The notes under the pieces: generated by a model
What the model saw: only the letters and a program-made list of their open reading frames with translations
Database searches by the model: none
What the model was told of the DNA's origin: nothing
Made by a program: the position numbers and the translations under genes
Origin: Helianthus annuus
Lineage: Eukaryota; Streptophyta; Magnoliopsida; Asterales; Asteraceae
DNA: 64,000 nucleotides
Reading direction: 5' to 3'
Assembly (NCBI RefSeq): GCF_002127325.2
Contig: NC_035448.2
Coordinates: 4,707,220 to 4,771,219, forward strand
Shown here: positions 1-12,023 of the stretch, piece by piece
Layout of the letters: every line of letters begins with the position of its first letter
Numbering within the stretch: position 1 is the first letter of the stretch

Positions 1-288
1 CTCACCATGTCTTTTGGGGATAGACTATCTATATGAAATCTGATGTTTAGTAACTTGGTAATTGTATACTCTAAAGAATATTGATGTGTTGTTGGATGTG
101 TTAGAATGTTATTAATGTAGTTGATGGATGTAGTTGATAATGTTTTAAATGAGGTTGTTTTAAATTATATATTGGTACGTGTAACATCATAGAAAATGAG
201 AAAATGCTGCTTCCTGTTTCCAAGGGGACCACTGTTTCTAAAAATGTAGTAGGATTATTGGAAATTGGGGAAAGTAGGTGGCAGAAGT
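1..288. other. AT-rich intergenic sequence, nothing recognised
   Basis: No coding frame, RNA gene or repeat structure that I can support. It is the left flank of the hAT-like element that follows. Confidence 0.5.
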
Positions 289-296
289 CTACAAAC

Positions 297-931
297 TAGG
301 GGTGTGCATGGGTCGGTTTTGACTAAAAACCATAACCATAACCGCGATGTCGGTTATTGGATAACCATAACCATAACCGATCGGTTATGGTGGTTATGGT
401 TATTCGGTTTTGATGGTTATAGCGGGTCGGTTATGGGTGGTTAACCGTGTATTTAGCTTAGCTAAAAATAGCTTAATTTTTTTAACATGAAATAAATTGT
501 TATTGCATATTTGTATATATTAGTATATTAAATAATATTAAAAAATACATATAATATAAAATATTAGTACCAATTATTATTGAATATTCAAATAAAGTTA
601 TATGATACATTCCATAAATTCAAATAAACATTCAACCAAAACCACAAAATGATATGAAAAACTGACAAGTACTAAAAATCTTCAGTTAAAAACAAAAAAT
701 ATTAAAAATATTGTGAAAAGTCCTAAATCCTACAAAGATTTATTACATGTCGGTTCGGCTCAGTTATGGTGGGTATGGAAAAAATGATAACCATAACCGA
801 CCCGCTACTTTCGGTTTTCAAAAAAACCATTAACCGACCCACCGGTTTTTTATTTGGTTCGGTTTTTTCGGTTCGGTTTTGTCGGTTAATTCGGTTATGG
901 TTCGGTTAATTCGGTTTTTTGCACACCCCTA
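297..931. mobile_element. hAT-like non-autonomous element, 635 bp, 8-bp TSD
   Basis: The ends are inverted repeats (TAGGGGTGTGC on the left, its complement on the right). They are flanked by the exact 8-bp direct repeat CTACAAAC at 289-296 and 932-939, as expected of hAT transposition. The interior near both ends is made of short GGTTATGG / CGGTTATGG / TTCGGTT motifs in opposite orientation, and the centre is AT-rich with no coding capacity. Mobilisation would need a transposase supplied elsewhere. Similar elements with different motifs recur at 37869, 41754, 50537, 59378 and 60585. Confidence 0.8.
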
Positions 932-1154
932 CTACAAACATAGGGGTTGGTGTCTATAAAACAACTTTATTGGAAAAGGAACCATTGCTTTTTTGCCCCT
1001 TATGGTCACATCAAAGTCAAGTCACAAACACCTATATTAAATGTATTCAGGGAAAACCTCTATAAGTAGTGTAATGAAGAACCAAAGTCATATTCTGTAA
1101 TACTTCACTAGTTCAGTAAACCATAAACTGTTAGCGGTTCAAAAGTGTGCTAAT

Positions 1155-1601
1155 GTGATGGACCCTTGTAAAGGTAAGGTCATGGCTACCCCACCAGGCA
1201 TGGAGAAGCGGAAGCAAAAAGGGAAGGAAGCATGTGAGGGCCGGTACGGGGTGTGCTACGAAAGAAAAGTGTTTCACAAGAAGCCAGAAGACGTGAAAAC
1301 TAGAGTAGCTACTGGTGACGATGCTTCAGATAGCGGAACCAAAAATGTAGCTGATGTAGCTGGTGTGTCGCAAGAAACGTCACGCCGAAGGGAACACGTT
1401 TTACCAGAAGCTGAAAAGTTGAAGGGGCTATCAGATGAGTTGGTTAGGTTGCTGACGGATCCAGACCATGAATTATGTGGTTGCCCGTTGTGTCCATACT
1501 CACCCGAAACAATCCAGTCCTGGTGTTACCATGACCCATGGGAGAGTGAGCGCAGCCCCTCTCCTCTGTACTTTCATGATGAGGAATTTGCCACGCCATG
1601 A
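1155..1601 (+). CDS. Hypothetical protein, 148 aa, Cys-containing C terminus
   Basis: Open frame from tandem ATG codons at 1155/1158 to TGA. I do not recognise it. The first half is rich in Lys/Arg/Glu (KRKQKGKEACEGRYG), the middle is polar, and the C-terminal third has a compact cysteine cluster (LCGCPLCPY) followed by a Trp- and Asp-rich tail. A TATA-like TATAAAA lies about 200 bp upstream near 955, and base composition is clearly less AT-rich than the surroundings, both mildly favouring a real gene. No introns were needed. It sits between a hAT-like element and the 3' end of the FRS gene, so it could also be a remnant of a mobile element or a last exon of an unrecognised gene. Existence is uncertain and function unknown. 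Confidence 0.35.
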   Translation: MMDPCKGKVMATPPGMEKRKQKGKEACEGRYGVCYERKVFHKKPEDVKTRVATGDDASDSGTKNVADVAGVSQETSRRREHVLPEAEKLKGLSDELVRLLTDPDHELCGCPLCPYSPETIQSWCYHDPWESERSPSPLYFHDEEFATP

Positions 1602-1691
1602 TGAAAAGCTTGTTAGAGATGGAGGATAATAAGGGGTAGTTAGGATGTTGAAAGTGGTTAAAGATGTGTTAACCTGATGACCCTATGTTTT

Positions 1692-1721
1692 AACAAAACG
1701 ACATACGAACGTCGTTTTGTT
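1692..1721. repeat. Perfect 11-bp inverted repeat (hairpin)
   Basis: AACAAAACGAC and its exact complement are separated by 8 nt. No flanking duplication was seen. It could be a remnant of a small inverted-repeat element or an RNA hairpin downstream of the 148-codon ORF. Confidence 0.5.
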
Positions 1722-2271
1722 GGTATTTTATTATGAATTTTTTTTTGGCAATGGGTTGATGTCATAGCTCGGTAGTCGATCCATTGTTTTAGACGCGGGG
1801 TGTAACCTATTAGTAGAATGTGTGGTTAAGTTGGCTAGATGTGAAGTTTAATTCTATAACCTGATGTGTCTTAATATATAAGCTATTGGTGTGGTTAACA
1901 CAGTTTGTTTTGATCCTTTCCAGTTAAAAAAAACCAAATTATGGGGGCTAACATGTGTTAAGCATCTGTTTTTATGCTATGGTAAAAAATATAAACCAAA
2001 AACACAATTATCAATGCATATAATATTAAGATAAGCCCATTAATAGCAAACAGAGGTCCACAAAAAAGTAGGGCTACAAACACAAAAGTGGCCAAGGCCA
2101 TAGAGTTTCTTACAAGACTATTTATGATAAATGGGATCAAAATAGTTCCACCTTCTTACACACGTAACAGAAAAGAGCAGGAGGATGTTAAAAGACTATT
2201 ACATGCTTGTAAGAAGGCCAAAATGAAGAGAGTCTCCCATTACATAGTACTAGAAAACGAAAATAAAGATT

Positions 2272-2764
2272 TTAATCAGAGGGTGAGGCACCAGGGGCGG
2301 TCTGCCTTTGTTGTTCAGCAGCTGCCTTTGCTGCTTTCATTGCAGCCACCTTAACGCAGTTGCGTGAGTCGTGGTCATACAGACCACAACGCTTGCATAA
2401 ACGAAGCTGCTTTGGACGTTTTGGTGGTTTTGCCTTTGCCTTCTCACCGGGCCCGGAAATGTGAGTATAAGTACCACATCCTTTATTGCGTGCAACTTCT
2501 GGATTAGCAACTTCGACTGGAATGTTGATTGGTTCCCAACTATTTCTTCCATTTCACACTCGTTTGATTCATTTTGAATTGTACACAATGGTTGCTTGGA
2601 AAGCACATTGATCTTGAAATCCCTGAGTTGGTCAACCAATTTTGCCAACGAATCCTCATTGGTTCTGGCCACATCAACGCATTCAGTAATGAGGTCGAGG
2701 ATTTCATTCCGCATAACGGACGGTGCGTGTGGGTTGACTCCGTATCGGCTGGAAAATGAAAAAA
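2272..2764 (-). pseudogene. FAR1-RELATED SEQUENCE-like gene, 3' coding part (severed from 24476-27192)
   Basis: On the minus strand this continues the FRS gene after the retrotransposon insertion. It encodes the family C terminus: SRYGVNPHAPSVMRNEIL, a helical stretch (ITECVDVARTNEDSLAKLVDQ), a Lys/Pro-rich linker, a CCHC-like knuckle (CKRCGLYDHDSRNC) and an Ala/Lys tail ending at TAA, 2272-2274. The reading frame changes near 2532: the first part is open to the GGG run in the stretch encoding EEIVGN, and the rest is open one frame over, consistent with loss of a single base from a G run. The six A residues at 2759-2764 contain the 5-bp target duplication. Removing one copy of that duplication puts the two halves of the exon back in frame, so element 1 itself, not a decayed border, split the exon. 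Confidence 0.8.
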
Positions 2765-4731
2765 TGTGACAACTCGTAATTCGAACCTACTTTATGTAAC
2801 GTTACGTGCTTACGTGAACTATGTTAATTGAATTCATGTATGAAGGTTATGTTTTATTATACGTGAATGCGTGTATATGCAACCAAACCGAACCGCACGA
2901 CACTACACTCAATCGCACAAGTCATCTGGGCTTTGCACTTGTGCGCGGACCCTTAGGGCAGCCCAAGTGGGTTCGGCCCATTCCCTTAGCCGATTTACAC
3001 AGGAGATGTTGTAAACATCTCACATTTTTATCAAAACACACACAAGTTGCAAACCCTAGCTCTCTCTCTCGTCTCTCTCTCGGAACCGACAGCACCAAGA
3101 CCACTTGTTTGGATCAATTCTTGTTTACCATCTTCTTATCGGTTAGTATTTTGTTATTGTTTAAGTGTTGAATGATGATGTGATATCATGCTTAGACTAT
3201 ATCGATTAGGAATGTATGTGGAATGATAAGCTAGAACCGATTTGATGATGCTTGTTAAGTTATTGATAATGTTCATGAAAGAATCGGATTGTCCATGTTG
3301 TATGAAGACCGAATGGATACATGTAATCGGCCTGTATGTGTGTTTTGGAATATGCTCATGTAATCGGATGTCATGTCATAGATTCGAGTCTTAGAATTAA
3401 TCGGCTATGAAGTTGTTAATCAAATGATCTGGTTGCATAATTATATTGATGATGAATTACTATTCTTGTTGATGATGATTTGAATAAATGAAACTGTTGA
3501 ACATGGTGTTTGATCCGATTTGTGAAACCGATAAGTTGTTAGCTGGATTTACGGAGTGATTGTTGCTGTTTAACCATGGAAATCTGTTACACACCTTGTC
3601 TCGACAAGAGATTGCGAGTCGAGAACTCCTAGTCTCGACTCGAGACCATAACACCGGCACAAAACAACACAACTCGAGACCACGGTTGCGGGTCCGATTG
3701 CGACTCGAGACCGTGTAGTCTCGGCCAGACCAAGATGACCCGAGAACTCCCTGTTGCGACTCGAGACTTCGAGATCAATATAACCCGAGACCGACTAGTC
3801 TCGACTCGAGATTGCTAGTCTCGACTCGAGACCGAGAACATGCACACCGTGTTGTAGGACTGGCCCACAGTTACCAGCCCAATTGATTGGGCCACGTATT
3901 TGGACTTGCTTATGTGAAGTTACTGTAGAACTGCCATGCTTAAACGTGAACATGATGATCAATGCTTGTACACAACTTGTTACTATATGTGCGGAACATA
4001 CGTGCAATGCTAGTGTACGAATCTGATTGGTATGATAACTGTGATAGGACGTGGTTGATCACTTTGTAGCTTAATTGAACTGTTGTGTATCATACCGAGC
4101 AATCCCAGGTGAGTTCATTGCATTTCTCTAGCATGCGTCCCGGTGGTTTGGGACAACTGGTAAACATTTGGAAAGGGAAACTCTGGGTAAACAATTAAAT
4201 CGGGTCTTGGTTATTATACATGGGATCGATCATTACCAGTGCTCGGTTAGGAGCATTGGGGTTGCTAAGGGGCACACTCCCCGGATACATATGGGCACAC
4301 TCCCTAGGGTATCTAGCATGAGCAACATCGTATCGCAACATTGAAACGCATTAACATATACCTGGTAACAAAACACGTTAACAAAACTTTGAACTCACCA
4401 GCGTAGTCTGACACACTTGTCTGCATGCTGCAGGTCGTTAGGGTTGGAGACATGGACTTGCTATCTGGGAGTGCTGGAGTGGTCATGGATCGTGGCTTTT
4501 GATTAAACAGTTGACTTGGTGGTTTTGAACTTTAAACAATTGAATATTATTTCACTTATGCTTCCGCTAAACATATCTTTTGGATTTAACGTTGGTATTA
4601 GTCTTGCTTGGTAATTAATACTATGTTTTATTTAAATGTTTATCATTGGTTCAATGTGATTAGTGGCTCAGACTCTGATGCGTAACACGCCTCGCGGAGT
4701 CTCCGCAAGTGGTTTTTTTGGGGGTGTTACA
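2765..4731 (+). repeat. 5' LTR of element 1 (1967 bp)
   Basis: Direct repeat of 10114-12023 plus 24415-24470, with TG...CA termini. Contains a CT-rich tract near 3060-3083 and a cluster of TCTCGACTCGAGAC-type motifs at 3597-3835. ORFs inside it (for example 2821-3171) are repeated in the 3' LTR and show no protein family features. Confidence 0.95.
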
Positions 4732-4734
4732 GTT

Positions 4735-4747
4735 TGGTATCAGAGCC
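4735..4747 (+). promoter_or_regulatory. Primer-binding site, initiator tRNA-Met type
   Basis: TGGTATCAGAGCC begins 3 nt after the 5' LTR and matches the plant initiator methionine tRNA 3' end used to prime reverse transcription in Ty3/gypsy elements. Confidence 0.9.
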
Positions 4748-5281
4748 ACTGGTTATAGTGAACTAGGTTTTAAAACGCTTTATAAAACCAGACTATAACC
4801 GAATACCTTCGAAGAATCGATCATGACACTCAGTTCCAGATCGCAAGGTTTGTCCTCTGTTTGGTTTATGCATACACCCATAGTTGTCACACACTCATAA
4901 CTTGCATGACACGATACACTTGATACTATAGTGACCTGATAGTGTGACACTACTCTTTGACTCATGTGAATCATAGACCTGTGATGCCATTTGTTGTGTT
5001 GCGTGAACGGGGGAAACTTTGAGCGCAAGCTAAGAGGCACTGAGATAAGCATGCAAATTACCTTATTTTATGGGTGCACACTTAATAATAACGTGGGGTG
5101 CATGCAAGTCTCAGTGAGGCTTATCGAGCGTGAGAAGGGTTCTGCCCTATTATGTGTGAATTTGGTAGTACATAGATATCGACACGATACTTGATTTCCA
5201 TCTCGTTTCGATTTCCTGAATCGATTCATCTCTATATATAGAATCATGAGTGGATAAGGACACGGACGTGGCAACATCAAC

Positions 5282-6670
5282 ATGACTCAGGCTGAGTTGA
5301 CTGACTTAATCAATACCCGTGTGGCTGAGGCCTTAGCAGCCTATCAAGCTGGTACGGAATGTACCAAGTACTCTTTACTCTTATACCGCATACACGTCTT
5401 TTCACTCCTATAATGTGTTCTCTTTCGTCCTTTAGGTCAGCAAGTGCAACCTCAACCCAACCAGCCTGCGTGTACGTTTAAAATGTTTATGGACTGTAAG
5501 CCACAGACCTTCACCGGGACTGAGGGGGCTGTGGGACTTCTGAGATGGTTCGAGAAAGCAGAGTCTGTGTTTGTCATCTGTAACTGTCCCGCTGGGGACA
5601 GGGTGAAATATGCTGCGGGTACCTTGGCGGATGGTGCCCTAACGTGGTGGAATGCCCAGGTACAGTTGTTGGGCATCGAGGCGGCGAATTCCACAACTTG
5701 GGATGACATTAAAGAACTAATCAGGGAGGAGTACTGTCCTTGGGATGAAGTCCAGAAGTTGGAAAACGAGTACTACGACTTGAAGATGGTTGGATCTGAA
5801 GTCGAAGCGTATGTGAAGCGATCGTATGAACTGGCCGACATGTGCCCAAACTTGTCCCGGCCTATGTCTCGGAGGATTGAGTTATTCATCAAAGGGTTGC
5901 CTCCGCGTGTGAAGAGTTTGGTCACTGCAGCCCATCTCAATGATTTGACACAGATTGTTCGTCTGACTCATAAGATTGTGGACCAAGAGGTAGAGAGCAA
6001 TTCGTTACCCCCGCGCATTTCAGCCACTACTGCTGCGGCACCCGCTGCTACTACATCTGCTAATGATAACAAACGGAAGTGGAGCGACTACGACAAAGCA
6101 TCCAGTGCTGGTCAGACTCAGAAAAGGCCAGACAACAACAACAACCGCAACATCAGCCAGTCGTCTTCTGTCAATCAAGGCCAGGGAAGTAGCCAAAGTC
6201 AGGGTTCATATGCAGGGAGGAAGCCACGGTGTAACAAGTGTGGCTATCATCATTTTGGGCCGTGTGGACGGACGTGTAACAGGTGTGGTAAGGCGGGCCA
6301 TGAGTCCAGGGATTGTAGGGCCCCACAGCCCAAACACCAGCAACAACAGAACCAGCAGAACCAGAGACAACAGGGGCAACCACCCCAGCAGAACCAGGGT
6401 TTCAGGAAGGGGTGCTATCAGTGCGGGGATGAGGGTCATTTTAAGCGGGACTGCCCTCAGTTGAATCAAAACGCTAACGACAACAATCATCCGAATAACA
6501 ACAATACGGGGAACAACAACAACAACGGCAACAATGGGGGAAATGGTGCTCGAGGCAGAGTGTTCCAGCTTGGAGCATGGGATGCCAGGAATGACGGCAA
6601 CGTTGTAACTGGTACATTTCCTGTAAACAATTATATTGCTTCTGTATTATTTGATTCCGGCGCCGATTGA
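5282..6670 (+). CDS. Element 1 gag (with putative 84-nt intron) to start of protease
   Basis: The probable start is ATG 5282 ([14 protein letters not shown]), which reaches an in-frame TAA near 5411. A GT-AG intron at 5352-5435 would remove that stop and join ...AYQAG to QQVQPQP in frame. Without splicing, translation could start from 5444. The product has a retrotransposon gag domain ([21 protein letters not shown]...), then a Gln/Asn-rich stretch and CCHC knuckles ([28 protein letters not shown]) that bind nucleic acid during particle assembly. It ends just after the aspartic protease motif DSGAD at a TGA overlapping the pol frame. In element 2 the same junction is one continuous ORF, so the stop here is probably a single-base loss, although a programmed shift cannot be excluded from sequence alone. 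Confidence 0.8.
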
Positions 6671-9600
6671 ATTATGTGTCCCTAGAATTTAGTCAACGAT
6701 TAGGGATAACCCCAACACCCTTAGAAGTTAAGCAAGTAGTAGAACTAGCAGATGGTAAAACGATAGAAGCCTCGAATGTCCTTTTCGGATGCAAACTAGA
6801 TCTCGTGGGTCAAGTGTTTGATATTGATCTTCTTCCCGTTACGCTCGGAAGTTTCGACATAGTAGTAGGCATGGATTGGTTGTCTAAGCACCAAGCAGAA
6901 ATCTTATGTAAGGAGAAGATTGTGCGTATCCCTCTCCCTGATGGGGAGTCATTATTAGTTCAAGGGCATCGTAGTGGGACGATGGTCAGTATTATCTCGG
7001 CCATGCGTGCACAGCAGTATCTACAAAAGGGGTATCCTGCAATGTTAGCGTTAGTTACTAATGCTCAGTCTGAGGAGAGAAAGATCGAAGACCTACCAGT
7101 GGTGCAAGACTTCGCTGATGTATTTCCAGAGGAGCTACCAGGGTTACCTCCTCACCGTCAAGTAGAATTCCAGATTGATCTTACGCCGGGAGCAGCTTCA
7201 ATTGCACGTGCTCCTTACCGTTTAGCACCAGGGGAATTGCAAGAACTGTCTAACCAACTGCAAGAGTTGTTGGACAGGGGCTTTATTCGACCCAGTTCTT
7301 CGCCTTGGGGAGCCCCAGTACTATTTGTAAAGAAGAAAGATGGGTCATTCCGTATGTGTATTGATTATCGGGAGCTCAATAAGGTGACCATCAAGAACCG
7401 TTATCCGTTACCCCGGATCGACGACTTGTTTGACCAGTTACAGGGGTCAAGTTTCTATTCGAAGATCGACCTAAGGTCGGGTTATCACCACGTAAGGGTT
7501 AGGGAAGAAGATATTCCCAAGACGGCTTTTCGAACGCGCTATGGACACTATGAGTTTTTGGTCATGCCATTTGGATTGACAAATGCACCAGCGGTTTTCA
7601 TGGATCTCATGAACCGTGTGTGTAAGCCTTATCTCGATGAATTCGTTATAGTATTCATCGATGACATCTTAGTCTATTCGAAGAATAGGGAGGATCACGA
7701 GCGTCACCTACGTCTCATCTTGGAACTTTTAAGAAGGGAGCAGCTGTATGCGAAGTTTTCTAAGTGCGATTTTTGGATCCGAAAAGTACATTTCCTTGGC
7801 CACGTTGTTAATGAAAAAGGGATACATGTGGATCCTGCGCAAGTGGACGCAGTTAAAAATTGGGCGGCACCAAAGACTCCCTCTGAGGTGCGCCAATTTC
7901 TTGGTCTTGCTGGATATTATCGGAGGTTTATTAAAGATTTCTCGAAGATCGCACAACCTCTCACCTCGTTGACACAGAAGAACACGGTATACTCTTGGGG
8001 AATGAAGCAGGAAGAGGCCTTCCAGTTGTTAAAACAGAAACTATGTAGTGCACCGATCTTGTCGTTACCAGAGGGTACCGAAGATCTTGTGATTTATTGT
8101 GATGCTTCGATTCAGGGTCTCGGTTGCATGTTGATGCAACGCGAGAAGGTGATAGCTTATGCTTCTCGTCAGTTGAAGGTGCACGAGAAGAACTATATGA
8201 CTCACGATTTGGAATTAGGAGCGGTGGTGTTTGCGTTGAAGATCTGGAGGCACTATCTATACGGCACCAAATGCACCATCTACACCGACCATAGGAGTCT
8301 TCAGCATATCTTCGACCAGAAAGAATTGAATATGCGGCAACGACGATGGGTTGAACTGTTAAATGATTATGAATGTGCCATCAAGTATCATCCGGGCAAG
8401 GCGAACGTTGTAGCTGACGCCCTCAGCAGGAAGGATAACGCACCTAGGCGTGTGCGAGCATTGCAACTCACGATCCAGTCCCATCTTCCTTCCCAGATAC
8501 GAGACGCTCAGTTAGAAGCGTTGAAACCAGAGAACGTTCGAGCTGAAGCTTTGCGCGGTTCAAGACAACGCCTAGAGCAAAAGGGAGACGGCGCTTACTA
8601 CGTAACCGGACGCATCTGGGTTCCACTTTATGGTGACTTGCGAGAACTTGTAATGGAGGAGGCGCATAAGTCACGTTACTCCGTACACCCTGGATCAGAT
8701 AAGATGTACCACGACTTGAAAACTACATATTGGTGGCCTAGCATGAAAGCTCACATCGCAACCTACGTCAGCAAATGTTTGACTTGTGCTAAAGTTAAGG
8801 CGGAACATCAAAAGCCCTCGGGTCTACTGCAGCAACCAGAGATACCCAAATGGAAGTGGGAACAGATCGCCATGGATTTCGTGACAGGACTACCAAGAAC
8901 TCAGGCTGGAAACGATACCATTTGGGTGATTGTTGATCGCCTCACGAAGTCAGCACATTTCTTAGCAATTAAGGAGACAGACAAGTTTTCGCAACTAGCA
9001 GCGGTTTATCTTAAGGAAGTCGTCTCTAGACATGGAGTACCAACTTCCATCATCTCAAATCGAGATCCACGTTTCACTTCCGATCTTTGGCAAGCGATGC
9101 ATAAGTCGTTCGGTTCACGACTCGACATGAGTACCGCTTATCACCCGCAGATGGATGGTCAAAGCGAGCGCACCATCCAGACACTTGAAGATATGCTACG
9201 GGCATGTGTAATCGATTTTGGGAAAGGGTGGGAGAAGCACTTACCGTTGATAGAATTCTCCTACAACAACAGCTACCACACTAGTATACAGGCAGCTCCG
9301 TTCGAAGCACTGTACGGACGAAAATGCCGTTCACCTCTCTGTTGGCTGGAGGTGGGTGACAGTCAGATCACAGGCCCTGAACTTGTGCTTGAGACATCGG
9401 AAAACATTATGCAGATCCGAAACCGTATGGCCGCAGCTCGCGATCGCCAGAAAAGCTACGCTGACAAGCGTAGTAAACCGTTGGAATTCGAAGTTAATGA
9501 TCGAGTCATGTTAAAGGTCTCACCCTGGAAAGGTGTGGTGCGTTTTGGGAAACGCGGCAAACTAAACCCTCGTTATGTGGGGCCATTCAAAATTCTGGAA

Positions 9601-10026
9601 CGAATTGGAAAAGTGGCCTACAGGTTGGAATTACCTGCTGAGTTGGGTAATGTCCATGATGTGTTCCACGTATCACAGCTAAAGAAGTGTTTGGTTGATG
9701 AAACACTAGTAGTACCATTTCAAGAGCTAAAGATAGATGACAAATTACAGTTTGTCGAAGAACCAGTTGAGATTATGGATCGGGAAGTTAAGGTTCGTAA
9801 GCATAGTCGTATCCCAATTGTGAGGGTCCGTTGGAACTCGCGACGTGGACCAGAGTTCACGTGGGAACGCGAGGACCAGATGGAGCTTAAGTATCCACAT
9901 TTGTTCCCCAAAGACAAGTCAAAACCTAGCAAACTTAATGTTAATGCAACTAGTGAATTTCGGGACGAAATTCCCATTCAAGTGGGGGATGATGTGACAC
10001 CCGCGGAAAATGCACAGCCTTCTTGA
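6667..10026 (+). CDS. Element 1 pol: protease remainder, reverse transcriptase, RNase H, integrase, chromo-like domain
   Basis: The frame is open for 1119 codons; it has no natural ATG at the listed start (TTG) and is the continuation of gag after a frame change. Order: protease C-terminal half ([12 protein letters not shown]), RT with FIDD near codons 330-333 and [11 protein letters not shown], RNase H ([20 protein letters not shown]), integrase with an HHCC-type zinc region ([15 protein letters not shown]) and catalytic core, then chromo-like [19 protein letters not shown]. Alignment of the core with element 2 puts the three acidic positions at codons 737, 798 and 834 with 35 residues between the last two. 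Position 798 is Asn (AAT, 9058-9060) instead of Asp, which should abolish integration. Translation products would act in cytoplasmic virus-like particles and, for integrase, in the nucleus. Confidence 0.92.
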   Translation: MNYVSLEFSQRLGITPTPLEVKQVVELADGKTIEASNVLFGCKLDLVGQVFDIDLLPVTLGSFDIVVGMDWLSKHQAEILCKEKIVRIPLPDGESLLVQGHRSGTMVSIISAMRAQQYLQKGYPAMLALVTNAQSEERKIEDLPVVQDFADVFPEELPGLPPHRQVEFQIDLTPGAASIARAPYRLAPGELQELSNQLQELLDRGFIRPSSSPWGAPVLFVKKKDGSFRMCIDYRELNKVTIKNRYPLPRIDDLFDQLQGSSFYSKIDLRSGYHHVRVREEDIPKTAFRTRYGHYEFLVMPFGLTNAPAVFMDLMNRVCKPYLDEFVIVFIDDILVYSKNREDHERHLRLILELLRREQLYAKFSKCDFWIRKVHFLGHVVNEKGIHVDPAQVDAVKNWAAPKTPSEVRQFLGLAGYYRRFIKDFSKIAQPLTSLTQKNTVYSWGMKQEEAFQLLKQKLCSAPILSLPEGTEDLVIYCDASIQGLGCMLMQREKVIAYASRQLKVHEKNYMTHDLELGAVVFALKIWRHYLYGTKCTIYTDHRSLQHIFDQKELNMRQRRWVELLNDYECAIKYHPGKANVVADALSRKDNAPRRVRALQLTIQSHLPSQIRDAQLEALKPENVRAEALRGSRQRLEQKGDGAYYVTGRIWVPLYGDLRELVMEEAHKSRYSVHPGSDKMYHDLKTTYWWPSMKAHIATYVSKCLTCAKVKAEHQKPSGLLQQPEIPKWKWEQIAMDFVTGLPRTQAGNDTIWVIVDRLTKSAHFLAIKETDKFSQLAAVYLKEVVSRHGVPTSIISNRDPRFTSDLWQAMHKSFGSRLDMSTAYHPQMDGQSERTIQTLEDMLRACVIDFGKGWEKHLPLIEFSYNNSYHTSIQAAPFEALYGRKCRSPLCWLEVGDSQITGPELVLETSENIMQIRNRMAAARDRQKSYADKRSKPLEFEVNDRVMLKVSPWKGVVRFGKRGKLNPRYVGPFKILERIGKVAYRLELPAELGNVHDVFHVSQLKKCLVDETLVVPFQELKIDDKLQFVEEPVEIMDREVKVRKHSRIPIVRVRWNSRRGPEFTWEREDQMELKYPHLFPKDKSKPSKLNVNATSEFRDEIPIQVGDDVTPAENAQPS

Positions 10027-10113
10027 TTTAGCATTGCACCGTTTTGTGATTTACTTCTGTTTGTGATGTGCTTATCAAATTTCGGGACGAAATTCCTTTC
10101 AAGTTGGGGATGA
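9955..10113 (+). promoter_or_regulatory. Polypurine tract region of element 1, present twice
   Basis: The string GAATTTCGGGACGAAATTCC, a purine-rich AAGTGGGGGATGA tract and TGTGACA occur at 9956-9999. They recur as AATTTCGGGACGAAATTCC / AAGTTGGGGATGA / TGTGACAAC at 10078-10122, where the real 3' LTR starts at 10114. The first copy lies inside the pol frame and is followed by sequence that is not LTR. Confidence 0.7.
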
Positions 10114-12023
10114 TGTGACAACTCGTAATTCGAACCTACTTTATGTAACGTTACGTGCTTACGTGAACTATGTTAATTGAATTAATGTATGAAGGTTATG
10201 TTTTATTATACGTGAATGCGTGTATATGCAACCAAACCGAACCGCACGACACTACACTCAATCGCACAAGTCATCTGGGCTTTGCACTTGTGCGCGGACC
10301 CTTAGGGCAGCCCAAGTGGGTTCGGCCCATTCCCTTAGCCGATTTACACAGGAGATGTTGTAAACATCTCACATTTTTATCAAAACACACACAAGTTGCA
10401 AACCCTAGCTCTCTCTCTCGTCTCTCTCTCGGAACCGACGGCACCAAGACCACTTGTTTGGATCAATTCTTGTTTACCATCTTCTTATCGGTTAGTATTT
10501 TGTTATTGTTTAAGTGTTGAATTATGATGTGATATCATGCTTAGACTATATCGATTAGGAATGTATGTGGAATGATAAGCTAGAACCGATTTGATGATGC
10601 TTGTTAAGTTATTGATAATGTTCATGAAAGAATCGGATTGTCCATGTTGTATGAAGACCGAATGGATACATGTAATCGGCCTGTATGTGTGTTTTGGAAT
10701 ATGCTCATGTAATCGGATGTCATGTCATAGATTCGAGTCTTAGAATTAATCGGCTATGAAGTTGTTAATCAAATGATCCGGTTTCATAATTATGTTGATG
10801 ATGAATTACTATTCTTGTTGATGATGATTTGAATAAATGAAACTGTTGAACATGGTGTTTGATCCGATTTGTGAAACCGATAAGTTGTTAGCTGGATTTA
10901 CGGAGTGATTGTTGCTGTTTAACCATGGAAATCTGTTACACACCTTGTCTCGACAAGAGATTGCGAGTCGAGAACTCCTAGTCTCGACTCGAGACCATAA
11001 CACCAGCACAAAACAACACAACTCGAGACCACGGTTGCGGGTCCGGTTGCGACTCGAGACCGTGTAGTCTCGGCCAGACCAAGATGACCCGAGAACTCCC
11101 TGTTGCGACTCGAGACTTCGAGATCAATATAACCCGAGACCGACTAGTCTCGACTCGAGATTGCTAGTCTCGACTCGAGACCGAGAACATGCACACCATG
11201 TTGTAGGACTGGCCCACAGTTACCAGCCCAATTGATTGGGCCACGTATTTGGACTTGCTTATGTGAAGTTACTGTAGAACTGCCATGCTTAAACGTGAAC
11301 ATGATGATCAATGCTTGTACACAACTTGTTACTATATGTGTGGAACATACGTGCAATGCTAGTGTACGAATCTGATTGGTATGATAACTGTGATAGGACG
11401 TGGTTGATCACTTTGTAGCTTAATTGAACTGTTGTGTATCATACCGAGCAATCCCAGGTGAGTTCATTGCATTTCTCTAGCATGCGTCCCGGTGGTTTGG
11501 GACAACTGGTAAACATTTGGAAAGGGAAACTCTGGGTAAACAATTAAATCGGGTCTTGGTTATTATACATGGGATCGATCATTACCAGTGCTCGGTTAGG
11601 AGCATTGGGGTTGCTAAGGGGCACACTCCCCGGATACATATGGGCACACTCCCTAGGGTATCTAGCATGAGCAACATCGTATCGCAACGTTGAAACGCAT
11701 TAACATATACCTGGTAACAAAACACGTTAACAAAACTTTGAACTCACCAGCGTAGTCTGACACACTTGTCTGCATGCTGCAGGTCGTTAGGGTTGGAGAC
11801 ATGGACTTACTATCTGGGAGTGCTGGAGTGGTCATGGATCGTGGCTTTTCATTAAACAGTTGACTTGGTGGTTTTGAACTTTAAACAATTGAATATTATT
11901 TCACTTATGCTTCCGCTAAACATATCTTTTGGATTTAACGTTGGTATTAGTCTTGCTTGGTAATTAATACTATGTTTTATTTAAATGTTTATCATTGGTT
12001 CAATGTGATTAGTGGCTCAGACT
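10114..12023 (+). repeat. 3' LTR of element 1, main part
   Basis: Matches 2765-4674 almost base for base; the last 56 bp of this LTR are displaced to 24415-24470. The break is at AGACT (12019-12023), duplicated at 24410-24414 by insertion of element 2. Confidence 0.95.

Noticed and set aside
2821..3171. 116-codon ORF, repeated at 10170-10520
   Set aside because: It lies inside both LTRs of element 1 and shows no protein family features.
6667..6669. TTG as the start codon of element 1 pol
   Set aside because: Pol in this family is translated as a continuation of gag; the frame opens here only because of the upstream break.
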